Origin: Rhodoferax sp.
Lineage (GTDB): Bacteria; Pseudomonadota; Gammaproteobacteria; Burkholderiales; Burkholderiaceae_C
Length of the DNA stretch: 17,079 nucleotides
Direction: 5' to 3'
Assembly: GCA_028292305.1 (NCBI GenBank)
Contig: JAQGMQ010000570.1
Location: 1 to 17,079 of the forward strand
Part shown: positions 1-6,994 of the stretch, one piece after another
Layout: each line of letters opens with the position of its first letter
How positions within the stretch are numbered: the first letter of the stretch is position 1
Translations under genes and position numbers: made by a program
Notes under the pieces: generated by a model
Databases searched by the model: none
What the model was told of the DNA's origin: nothing
What the model saw: the letters and a program-made list of their open reading frames with translations, nothing else

Positions 1-54
1 CTGCTCGAATCCTTGGCCGTGATCGGACGCCATCGCGAGGGTTTGCTGCTTCAT
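1..54 (-). CDS. IS5-family-like transposase, N-terminal 18 residues only
   Basis: An ATG at 54 opens a minus-strand frame that reads MKQQTLAMASDHGQGFEQ up to the window edge. From memory of the family, IS5-group transposases of Burkholderiales commonly start with MKQQTLAMA followed by an acidic, Q/F-rich stretch, just before the conserved block containing R-K-P-T-R-R. The start is supported by AGGTGAAG immediately upstream. The DDE catalytic residues lie outside the window, so it is not possible to say whether the gene is intact. The frame is co-oriented with the upstream kinase gene, so kinase transcripts would run into it unless stopped. Confidence 0.6.
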   Translation of the reverse strand, partial: MKQQTLAMASDHGQGFEQ

Positions 55-64
55 CTTCACCTGC

Positions 65-91
65 TTGTTTGTGCTGCCAAAGCACAAGCAA
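65..91 (-). repeat. Hairpin inside the IS end, upstream of the transposase ribosome-binding site
   Basis: On the minus strand TTGCTTGTGCT (91 to 81) pairs with AGCACAAACAA (75 to 65) with one mismatch, around the 5-base loop TTGGC. No T-run follows, so it is not a convincing intrinsic terminator. It sits between the IS terminus and the transposase ribosome-binding site, the place where some insertion sequences carry a structure that limits transposase expression from outside transcripts. That role is an inference. Confidence 0.45.
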
Positions 92-126
92 ACCTCGCGC
101 CACATCTGGACTTATTCAGCGTTGCC

Positions 127-3100
127 CTAACGCAACTGCGCCGACAGCTGATCGACCAGGCGCAGGAAATCCCGCTGCAGTGCCTGCGCCCGCTCGACGT
201 TCGCGGCGCGCGAGCCGGTGTTGGACAAAGCCTGCTCCAGCGCCGTGACCTTCGCACCCAGGTCATTGGCACCGATCGTGGCCAACGCGCCCTTCGTGGA
301 GTGGCAGGCGGCCCGCCAGCGGTCAACGCCTTCCGCGTCTTCCCCGGAAGCATCCAGCCAGACTGGCACGCCATCGCGGTAGGTTTCGGCAAACCGGCCC
401 AGCACACGGGTGTAGGTGGCAACCCGGCCTCCGGTCATGGTCAGGCCGGTGTCGACGTCGAGCCCGTCGATTGCGCGCAGTCGCGCAAGCACTGCGTCGT
501 TCTTTTCGGCGGCTCCCGTGGCCACCGCGGTCGTGCCAGTGGTTGCGTCCGCGGCATCGGAAGTCTGCGCCGGCCGCGCCACGTCGGTGGTCTCGCCGTG
601 CATCGGTAGCCAGCGCAGCAGGGTGGCGTACATGGTCGCCGGGCTGACCGGTTTGGCAACATGGTCGTTCATGCCCGCGGCCAGGCACATGGCGCGGTCT
701 TCGAGGAATGCGTTGGCCGTCATCGCAATGATTGGCAAGGACTTTCCAGCGCTCGCCCGTAACGCGCGGGTGGCGTCCAGCCCGTCCATCATCGGCATCT
801 GCACGTCCATCAGTACCAGGTCGTAGCGGCGCGACAGACCGAGCTCCACGGCCCGCGCGCCGTTCACGGCCACTTCGACGACCAGCCCCGCCGATCGCAG
901 CAGTTCCTCGGCGATCTCGCGGTTCACTTCGTTGTCTTCCGCGAGAAGGATGCGCTGGCCGGCGTGGTCGCGCCGTAACACCGCTTCGGCGTCGGTGAGG
1001 TCGGCCACGGCCACGGGTTGGGTGATGCGCCGGGTTCGCAACACGTCGTCGAGCGTCTTGTGCATCGACGATGGGCTGATCGGTTTTTCCAGCAGCGCGT
1101 CGAACAGGCTTGCGCGCGCGGTCTCGCTGAGCGACGGGCCATCGTGGTCGGTCACCAGCACGGTGGGCGGCATGCCCTCGCCCAGCAGCTCGCGCATCTG
1201 CAACGCGGTTTCGATGCCGTCCAGCGGCGTCATCTTCCAGTCCATGAAGACGATGTCGTAGGGCCGGCCAGCGGCCATGGCGGTCTGCACGCGCAGCAGC
1301 GCGGCGGGGCCACTGGCGACGAGGTCGACCTCCAGGTTCATGGCCCGCAGCATGTTGCCCATGGCGGCCAGCGACTCGGGCAGGTCGTCGATCACCAGCG
1401 CGTGCAATCCGCCCGCAGGCAACGCTTCGGGCTGACGTTCGGCTTCGTGCCCGAGTTCCAGCCAGGCGCTGAACCAGAACGTGCTGCCGGCGCCAGGTGC
1501 GCTGGTCACACCGGCCTCACCGCCCATGGCCATGGCCAGTTGGCGCGATAGCGTGAGGCCGAGCCCGGTGCCGCCGTGCTGGCGTGAAATGGAGCTGTCA
1601 GCCTGGGTGAACGCGCCAAACAGATCCGCCTGCTGCGCCAGCGGGACGCCCAGGCCTGTGTCCTGCACTTCGATGCGCAGCTTCACGCGGCGTTGGTCTC
1701 GCGCTTCGACGTGCCCCAGCACGCGAATCCAGCCTTCGGTCGTGAACTTCACCGCGTTGGTCAGCAGGTTGATGAGGATCTGCGACAGGCGGGTTGCATC
1801 GCCGCACAGGTGCACGGGCACGGCATCGGTCTCGATGATGAGCTGCAGGCCCTTCTCTCGGGCGCGCAAGGCGATCAGCTCCGTGGCGCGCGAAACCACC
1901 GCCGGGAAAGCGAACTCGGCATGTTCGAGCTCCAGCTTTCCGGCTTCGATCTTGCTCAGGTCGAGGATGTCGTTGATGACGACAAGCAGGTGCTGTGCCG
2001 CGTTGGCCACCTTGCCCAGTCTGTCGCGCTGCAGGCTGTCGCGTGTGTCGCGCGCCATCAGGTGCGTCAGGCCGATGATGGCGTTCATGGGCGTACGGAT
2101 CTCGTGGCTCATATTGGCCAGGAAAGCGCTCTTGGCACGGGTGGCCTGCTGGGCTTCGTCGCGCGACCTGGCCAGCGCGTCATTGGCATTTTGCAGCTCG
2201 GTCTGGGCGGCCTTGAGCTCGGTGACGTCATAGCCGACGACGCAGATGCCGCGAACGCCGCCGTCCTCGGCCGTGTCGGGGATGTAGTGCACCTGGTGCG
2301 TTGCCAGGCGCGCCTGAAAGTCCCGGGTTTCGCGGATCAAATGTTGCGGTTCGCCCCGGAATGCGGCCTGCAGATCGGGCCAGATCATCGCCAGATAAGC
2401 CTCCCCGTGCACCTCCCGCGCGCTGCGTCCGATCAGCTGATCGGGCGTGGTGCCGAACCATTCGGCGAACGCCTGGTTGGCGAACGTGCAGATGCAGTCT
2501 CGTGTCCAGTAGACGACCCGGCCAGGGATCGCATCGGTCAGGGCGTGGTTGAAGCGTGCGGCATCCTGCAAGGCCCGATTCACCGTCTCGAGGTCGGCGG
2601 TCCGTTGCAGCACCAGGGCTTCGAGTCCCCTGCGGTAGCTCTGCAGCTCTTCATCGGCCCGCCGCCGCACGGTCACGTCGACGAACAGCGTGGCCACCGC
2701 CATCAGGACGCCGTCGTCGCCAGCCACGGGAACCGCACTCACCTGAAACACGCGGGGCTGGCCTTCCCGATCAATGGCCTTGACCTCGGTATCCAGCTGC
2801 GGCCCATGGCCGGCCAGCACTCTGCCAACCGGCAGGTCTTGGGCGGCGATCGGCGTGCCATCGTCGCGCACGGGTTGCCAGCCTGGCGCGATGGCGCTTC
2901 CGCCTTGCCATTTGGAAACACTGGTGCCGATGATGCGTTCGGCGGCCGGGTTGCAGCTGATCACGCGGCCCGCCGGATCGGTAACGAAAATGCCTTCGTG
3001 CAGTGCAGCGAGCACGGAGCGGTAGTGGGCTTCGCTCTCGCGGAGTCTGGCCTCGGCCTTTTTCTGATCGGTGATGTCGAAGCTCACACCCGACAGCCTG

Positions 3101-3669
3101 ACCAGCCGGCCTGCGTCGTCGTATTCGCCTCGGCCTTCCGCCAGTACCCAGCAGGCCTCGCCGCCCGGCTTGATCAACCGGTACTCGGAGCTGAACCCGA
3201 TCGGCCCCTGCATGGCCAGGCCGATCTTCGCCTGCAGGCCAGGCAGATCGTCAGGATGAATGGCACCGAAGAAGTCGACGATGGGGGCGCCCGTCCTGGC
3301 CCGCTCCGGTGCCACGCCGTAAAGGCGTGCGAAACGTGCATCGGCCACCACCTGGTCGCTGAGCACATCCCAGTCCCAGGTGCCGATGCCACGGCCGGCC
3401 GACAGGGCCTGGTTCAGCCGCTCGTCGCTGTCGGCGAGTCGCTTCGACAGGGCCATCTGCCGCGTGGTTTCGTTGCATATGATCAGCACGCCGCCAATGC
3501 CGGTTTCGGCGCTGTCGTCGTCGATCGGACCGAAGCTGTAGGTCCAGTCGTGCCGCGTGATGGGGAACATCTGGTTCTCGTGCCATGTCGAGCCACGCCC
3601 GGTGAGAACATGCTCTTCGCCACCACCACTCAAGAAGCTCAGGTCGATGTTGACTCGCGTTGAGTGCAT
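127..3669 (-). CDS. Large hybrid sensor histidine kinase (PAS repeats, HisKA, HATPase, two receivers, HPt), 5' end apparently truncated
   Basis: Counted from ATG 3669 the protein has 1180 residues. In order: a C-terminal remnant of a PAS-like domain (about 1-70, ending GVLIICNETT), PAS (about 85-200, ending VSFDITDQKKAE), PAS (about 215-335), a coiled-coil linker, PAS (about 372-485), HisKA with H-box FLANMSHEIRTPMN (His about 522), HATPase with N-box (Asn about 638), DTGLGV and GGTGLGL, receiver 1 (Asp about 810, Lys about 862), receiver 2 (Asp about 955, Lys about 1006) and a C-terminal HPt domain with His about 1123 in CHSTKGALATIGA. All phosphorelay residues are present and no membrane segment is seen, so it is probably a cytoplasmic His-Asp-His-Asp relay; its input and target are unknown. 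The start is uncertain: GTG 3705 is also in frame (1192 aa), the frame is open back to 3777, and no start has a good ribosome-binding site. The stop overlaps the presumed IS target TTAG. Confidence 0.88.
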   Translation of the reverse strand: MHSTRVNIDLSFLSGGGEEHVLTGRGSTWHENQMFPITRHDWTYSFGPIDDDSAETGIGGVLIICNETTRQMALSKRLADSDERLNQALSAGRGIGTWDWDVLSDQVVADARFARLYGVAPERARTGAPIVDFFGAIHPDDLPGLQAKIGLAMQGPIGFSSEYRLIKPGGEACWVLAEGRGEYDDAGRLVRLSGVSFDITDQKKAEARLRESEAHYRSVLAALHEGIFVTDPAGRVISCNPAAERIIGTSVSKWQGGSAIAPGWQPVRDDGTPIAAQDLPVGRVLAGHGPQLDTEVKAIDREGQPRVFQVSAVPVAGDDGVLMAVATLFVDVTVRRRADEELQSYRRGLEALVLQRTADLETVNRALQDAARFNHALTDAIPGRVVYWTRDCICTFANQAFAEWFGTTPDQLIGRSAREVHGEAYLAMIWPDLQAAFRGEPQHLIRETRDFQARLATHQVHYIPDTAEDGGVRGICVVGYDVTELKAAQTELQNANDALARSRDEAQQATRAKSAFLANMSHEIRTPMNAIIGLTHLMARDTRDSLQRDRLGKVANAAQHLLVVINDILDLSKIEAGKLELEHAEFAFPAVVSRATELIALRAREKGLQLIIETDAVPVHLCGDATRLSQILINLLTNAVKFTTEGWIRVLGHVEARDQRRVKLRIEVQDTGLGVPLAQQADLFGAFTQADSSISRQHGGTGLGLTLSRQLAMAMGGEAGVTSAPGAGSTFWFSAWLELGHEAERQPEALPAGGLHALVIDDLPESLAAMGNMLRAMNLEVDLVASGPAALLRVQTAMAAGRPYDIVFMDWKMTPLDGIETALQMRELLGEGMPPTVLVTDHDGPSLSETARASLFDALLEKPISPSSMHKTLDDVLRTRRITQPVAVADLTDAEAVLRRDHAGQRILLAEDNEVNREIAEELLRSAGLVVEVAVNGARAVELGLSRRYDLVLMDVQMPMMDGLDATRALRASAGKSLPIIAMTANAFLEDRAMCLAAGMNDHVAKPVSPATMYATLLRWLPMHGETTDVARPAQTSDAADATTGTTAVATGAAEKNDAVLARLRAIDGLDVDTGLTMTGGRVATYTRVLGRFAETYRDGVPVWLDASGEDAEGVDRWRAACHSTKGALATIGANDLGAKVTALEQALSNTGSRAANVERAQALQRDFLRLVDQLSAQLR

Positions 3670-3794
3670 AGGGTTTTGCAATGCGGAGTTGGCAATATGC
3701 CACACCCGGCTTGCTCGACTGTTGCACAGGGGCGAATGTGCATATCTGCATTTCTTCGGGGCGCGCGTACGGGGCGCTCACGAACCTGGTGCAA

Positions 3795-3812
3795 CGGAGG
3801 GTCAAGCCTCCG
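3795..3812 (-). terminator. Weak hairpin straddling the XRE regulator stop codon
   Basis: On the minus strand CGGAGG and CCTCCG form a perfect 6-bp stem around CTTGAC, with the TGA stop of the regulator gene in the loop. No T-run follows (TTGCACC comes next), so intrinsic termination is doubtful. It may attenuate transcription between the regulator and the kinase, or be incidental in this GC-rich DNA. Confidence 0.25.
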
Positions 3813-4056
3813 GCATCTGCAGCCGGGTGCCGATGCCATACAGCGCCAGCATCCCCACCACATGGCCCACCGCCACCCCGGGCTCGCCCGACTCGATGCG
3901 CGCGATGGTCTGTACATGCACGCCCAGGCGGGCAGCCGCCCCCGCCTGCCCCTCGCCCGCGGCCAGGCGGCCGCGTTTTGCCGCGGCGCCCAGGTCCTTG
4001 ATGGACTGGACGGCCTCGCTGCCGATGTCGGGAGATATTCGCTTGCCTTGGGCCAT
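3802..4056 (-). CDS. Small XRE-family (HipB-like) DNA-binding regulator
   Basis: This 84-residue protein carries a Cro/C1-type helix-turn-helix: a QAGAAARLGVHVQTIARIES segment (about 37-56) followed by GEPGVAVGHVVGMLALYG. That pattern (second helix, recognition helix, then E-x-G-x-P-G-V and a helical tail) is typical of HipB-type antitoxins and stand-alone XRE repressors. The ATG at 4056 is preceded by GGAGA about ten bases upstream. A HipB protein normally sits before hipA, the kinase toxin, but no HipA reading frame follows here; the next gene is the hybrid kinase. Two overlapping dyads directly upstream could be its own operator. Function as an autorepressor is inferred; the targets are unknown. 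Confidence 0.75.
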   Translation of the reverse strand: MAQGKRISPDIGSEAVQSIKDLGAAAKRGRLAAGEGQAGAAARLGVHVQTIARIESGEPGVAVGHVVGMLALYGIGTRLQMPEA

Positions 4057-4058
4057 GC

Positions 4059-4080
4059 GCGGATTGTCTCCGCAATGCGG
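4059..4080 (-). promoter_or_regulatory. Overlapping dyads upstream of the XRE gene, candidate operator
   Basis: Within 25 bases of the regulator start lie two overlapping perfect inverted repeats: GCGGA-N5-TCCGC (4073 to 4059 on the minus strand) and CCGCA-T-TGCGG (4080 to 4070). The first contains the GGAGA ribosome-binding site. XRE repressors bind such short dyads and usually regulate themselves, so this is a plausible operator, although GC-rich DNA yields chance dyads. Confidence 0.35.
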
Positions 4081-4126
4081 CGCGCGGTGCGCGGTGGCGG
4101 TACGTTGGACCCCTGGCCTGCGTCGG

Positions 4127-5716
4127 TCAGCCGAAGGCCAGCAGCGGGTTGCGTTGCGAAGCGACCTGGCCCAGGTTGAACACCGCCACCACCTGCACCA
4201 GGTCCTGCGCCTGGGTCCGCAGGCTGGTCGCCGCGGCGGCCATTTCCTCCACCAGCGCGGCGTTCTGCTGCGTGGCCTGGTCCATCTGGGTCACGGCATC
4301 GCCGACCTGGGCGACGCCGGCGGCCTGTTCGCTGCTGGCCGCGCTGATCTCGCCCATGATGTCGGTCACGCGGCGGATCGAGGTCACCACTTCGGTCATG
4401 GTACTGCCGGCGCGGTCGACCAAAGCCGTGCCTTCGTCGACCCGGGCCACGCTGGCGTTGATCAGGTTCTTGATCTCCTTGGCGGCTTCGGCCGAGCGGC
4501 CGGCCAGGCTGCGCACTTCGCTGGCCACCACCGCAAAGCCACGGCCCTGTTCACCGGCGCGTGCGGCTTCCACGGCGGCGTTCAGCGCCAGGATGTTGGT
4601 CTGGAAGGCGATGCTGTCGATCACGCTGATGATGTCGGCGATCTTCTTCGAGCTGTCGTTGATGTGCTTCATGGTCTTCACGACCTCGCCCACCACGTCG
4701 CCGCCCTGGATGGCCACGGTGGACGCGCTCTGCGCCAGCTGGTTGGCCTGGCGCGCGTTGTCGGCGTTCTGCCTGACGGTGGAACTGAGCTCCTCCATGG
4801 ACGCGGCCGTCTGTTCCAGGGCGCTGGCCTGGCTCTCGGTGCGCCCGCTCAGGTCGTTGTTGCCCTGCGAAATCTGCGCGCTGGCGGTGGCCACGCTCTC
4901 CGCGCCCGACCGCACATTGCTGACCACCTCGACCAGGCTGGTCTGCATGGCCTGCAGGCTGGCCAGCAACTCGCCGAGTTCGTCGGTGCGGGTGTTGTCG
5001 ATGCGCGCCGTCAGGTCGCCGGCGGCGACGCGTTTGGCCACCGCGCTGGCCTGTGCCAGCGGCCGCGTGATGGTACCCGAAATCAGCCAGGCGATGACGG
5101 CGCTCAGGGCCACGCTCACAATGCCCAGCGCGATCAGCAGGTCGCGGCTGGCGGTGTAGTCGGCCTGCACCCTCTGCGCCTTGTCGTCGATCTCCTTGCG
5201 TTGCGCGTCCAGCAGTTCCTCGAACTTGCCCATGTAGCGCTTCGAGGCCGGCGTGAACTTCTCGTCGAGCATCCGGTTGGCCTCTTCGGACTTGCCATCG
5301 GCGCGCAGGGCGATGACGGCATCGCGCGCCTGCAGGTAGTTTTTGCGCGCGTCGGCGATGTCGGCATACAGCGCCTTTTCCTGTGGCGTTTCCATCAGCG
5401 GCTCGACGGCCTTCTGGTAGTCGCCCGACTGTTTGGTCGACAGGGTGATGTCTTCGGCGAAGAACGGCGTGAGCGACGTGTCGCTGCTCTTGGCGATGGC
5501 CAGGGTGCGGCGCACACCGGCCGCGACGTTGCGGTACCAGTCGCCCAGAATGCGTTCGGTCTTGACTGGACCGGAGACCATGTTGGCGGTTGCCTGCGCC
5601 ACGGCGTTCAGGCGCGCAATGCTCAGCACGATGATGATGGCCGACAGCACCAGCACGGCCGCAAAGCCGAGTGCCAGCCGCCGGGAGACGGAAAGACTGG
5701 AGAAGAAAGTTCGCAT
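4127..5716 (-). CDS. Methyl-accepting chemotaxis protein (transmembrane chemoreceptor)
   Basis: The 529-residue protein has the classic receptor layout: a short basic N-terminus, transmembrane helix 1 (about 12-34), a periplasmic four-helix-bundle type sensor (about 35-190), transmembrane helix 2 (about 193-213), HAMP (about 214-266, with TITRPL and GDLTARI) and a long cytoplasmic coiled coil. The conserved hairpin tip that contacts CheA and CheW is clear (IAFQTNILALNAAVEAARAG, about 369-388, then GRGFAVVASEVRSLAGRSAEAAKEI). It would relay ligand binding to the flagellar motor through CheA/CheY; the ligand cannot be told. The C-terminus ends NPLLAFG, without the NWETF-type CheR-binding pentapeptide. 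The start at 5716 lacks a strong ribosome-binding site. It lies downstream of the flg operon in the same direction, after a 137-base gap, so it may have its own promoter. Confidence 0.95.
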   Translation of the reverse strand: MRTFFSSLSVSRRLALGFAAVLVLSAIIIVLSIARLNAVAQATANMVSGPVKTERILGDWYRNVAAGVRRTLAIAKSSDTSLTPFFAEDITLSTKQSGDYQKAVEPLMETPQEKALYADIADARKNYLQARDAVIALRADGKSEEANRMLDEKFTPASKRYMGKFEELLDAQRKEIDDKAQRVQADYTASRDLLIALGIVSVALSAVIAWLISGTITRPLAQASAVAKRVAAGDLTARIDNTRTDELGELLASLQAMQTSLVEVVSNVRSGAESVATASAQISQGNNDLSGRTESQASALEQTAASMEELSSTVRQNADNARQANQLAQSASTVAIQGGDVVGEVVKTMKHINDSSKKIADIISVIDSIAFQTNILALNAAVEAARAGEQGRGFAVVASEVRSLAGRSAEAAKEIKNLINASVARVDEGTALVDRAGSTMTEVVTSIRRVTDIMGEISAASSEQAAGVAQVGDAVTQMDQATQQNAALVEEMAAAATSLRTQAQDLVQVVAVFNLGQVASQRNPLLAFG

Positions 5717-5854
5717 GGGAGGTCCGTTGGGCAGGTTCAGGAAAGAGGGGGCGATGAAGGGGAAGAGCGCGATGTTCGGTGGGCCGTGTTTCCGGCCAGT
5801 TTCAGCGCGCGGCTGCTCTATTGCAGCTGTAGCAATGCGGAGCTGGCCAGGCGT
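5717..5854 (-). other. Intergenic region between the post-flgL gene and the chemoreceptor
   Basis: These 138 bases hold two short hairpins: ATTGC/GCAAT around seven bases (5820-5836) and GGCCG/CGGCC around six bases (5782-5797). Neither has a following T-run. I looked for a flagellar sigma-28 promoter (TAAA-type -35, GCCGATAA-type -10) upstream of the chemoreceptor and found no convincing match. The region is long enough to carry a promoter for the receptor or a terminator for the flg operon, but I cannot assign either. Confidence 0.3.
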
Positions 5855-6952
5855 TTATGCGGACGAGGCCAGCAGACTCAGTACACGTTGGCGGCTCACC
5901 CGGGGCAGGGCGGCCTGCACGGCAGCCAGGGTCTGGAAGCGCAGCGGGCCAATCTGGCTACCTGCCGCGCCATCGGCCGAACCCGGGGCCGCGTTCGTGG
6001 CCGCGGCTTCGAAGCTGGCGGCGTAGCGGCCGGCCCAGGCCGCGTCGTGCGCCGAGTCGCTGGCGTCTAGTGCGGCGGCCGAGTGCTGCAGCAGGCTCTG
6101 CGCAGCGTCGCGGGCGCGGCCCACGCGGCCCTGCGCGTCGACGATCTGCTGCAGCGTCTGCCGGCTTGCGGCACCACCGTCCAGCGACCAGGTGTCGGTT
6201 GCAATGGCCGCGGGCTCGGCCTCGGTCAACACCCGGTGATAGGTGCCGGTGGCGAAGCGCAGGCCTTCGCCGCGGATGCTCAGCGTGTCGCGCACCGCGG
6301 TCCATTGGCCTTCGGGCGCGCTGAAACGCACGCCGCCGTTGGCACCGGCTTCGGCGCGCAGGCCCATCGGCGCCAGCGCCTGGTCGAAGAGCCGCGCCAC
6401 GGTGTTGGCGTCCAGCCCGGGCTCCAGCACCACCAGCGACGCGGGCCGCGCGGGCGTGGGGGTGCCCAGCGCGATCGCCAGGGTCTCGCGTCCGCCGGAC
6501 CTGAGTGCGGCGGCGTCCAGCCCGCGTACCGCGAAGCCCTGCATCGCCGGGCTGTCGTCGCTGAAGACCAGCCGGCTGTCCAACTGGCCGCCGGCCTGTG
6601 TGGCTCGGGTGTTCCACAGTTGCGACAACTGCTGGCGCTGCTGCTCCAGCCGCTCTGGCGGCACCGGCGCACCGGCGATGGCGCTGCCCAGATCGAGCTT
6701 GATCTTCTGCAGCCCGATCGCCAGGCGGTCGATGAATTGCAGCGCCTGCTGCGCGCTCGCCACCTGTGTCTGCAAGCCCGGTTGCCAATCGGCCAGGCCG
6801 CCCGCGGGCAGGTTGGCGGTGAACGTGTTCGCGGGGCGCGCAGCCGCGAACCGGGCCACGCTGGCCAGGGGCAGGGTGCGCAGTGTGGCCGTGCTGCGCT
6901 GCAGTGCGCTGGCCAGGCTGGGCGGGCGGGTCTCCAACGGCGTGATCTGCAT
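5855..6952 (-). CDS. Unrecognised cysteine-free protein encoded directly after flgL
   Basis: I do not recognise this 365-residue protein. It has no signal peptide, no membrane segment and no cysteine, the last being common in flagellar axial proteins exported by the flagellar type III apparatus. Visible parts: a proline-containing N-terminus (about 1-55), a helical segment (about 60-120, QTQVASAQQALQFIDRLAIG and onward), a beta-rich middle (about 123-245) in which GFAVRGLDAAALRSGGRETL, LVVLEPGLDANTVARLFDQA and GVRFSAPEGQWTAVRDTLSI follow one another, another helix (about 262-295) and an Ala-rich tail. The beta-rich middle loosely recalls the insertion repeats found in flagellins and hook-associated proteins; this is only a resemblance by eye. 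It starts 42 bases after the flgL stop in the same direction, so it is probably co-transcribed. A secreted junction or filament accessory protein is one possibility. Confidence 0.75.
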   Translation of the reverse strand: MQITPLETRPPSLASALQRSTATLRTLPLASVARFAAARPANTFTANLPAGGLADWQPGLQTQVASAQQALQFIDRLAIGLQKIKLDLGSAIAGAPVPPERLEQQRQQLSQLWNTRATQAGGQLDSRLVFSDDSPAMQGFAVRGLDAAALRSGGRETLAIALGTPTPARPASLVVLEPGLDANTVARLFDQALAPMGLRAEAGANGGVRFSAPEGQWTAVRDTLSIRGEGLRFATGTYHRVLTEAEPAAIATDTWSLDGGAASRQTLQQIVDAQGRVGRARDAAQSLLQHSAAALDASDSAHDAAWAGRYAASFEAAATNAAPGSADGAAGSQIGPLRFQTLAAVQAALPRVSRQRVLSLLASSA

Positions 6953-6994
6953 CTCAGTGCACCGCCTGCCGCGTGATGGGGCCTTGGCGCGCCG

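Larger units (their letters stand above)
1..126 (-). mobile_element. Left end of an IS5-family-like insertion sequence (partial, runs off the window)
   Basis: The stretch lies directly after the kinase stop codon and contains, on the minus strand, a terminal sequence beginning GGCAACGCTGAATAAG (126 down to 111), a hairpin (91 to 65), a ribosome-binding site (AGGTGAAG) and the start of a transposase-like reading frame at 54. The bases just outside it read TTAG (130 down to 127), which fits the YTAR target preference known for part of the IS5 family, so TTAG could be one copy of the target duplication. The other end of the element is outside the window, so neither the inverted repeat nor the duplication can be confirmed here. 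Confidence 0.6.

Noticed and set aside
1693..3663. A 656-codon open frame on the plus strand opposite the kinase
   Set aside because: Antisense shadow of PAS and HisKA coding sequence; no domain pattern.
5782..5836. Hairpins after the post-flgL gene as an intrinsic terminator of the flg operon
   Set aside because: Stems are only 5 bp and no T-run follows on the minus strand.
3557..6070. An 837-codon open frame on the plus strand across the chemoreceptor and XRE genes
   Set aside because: It is the antisense shadow of the chemoreceptor; composition is biased and no family is recognisable.
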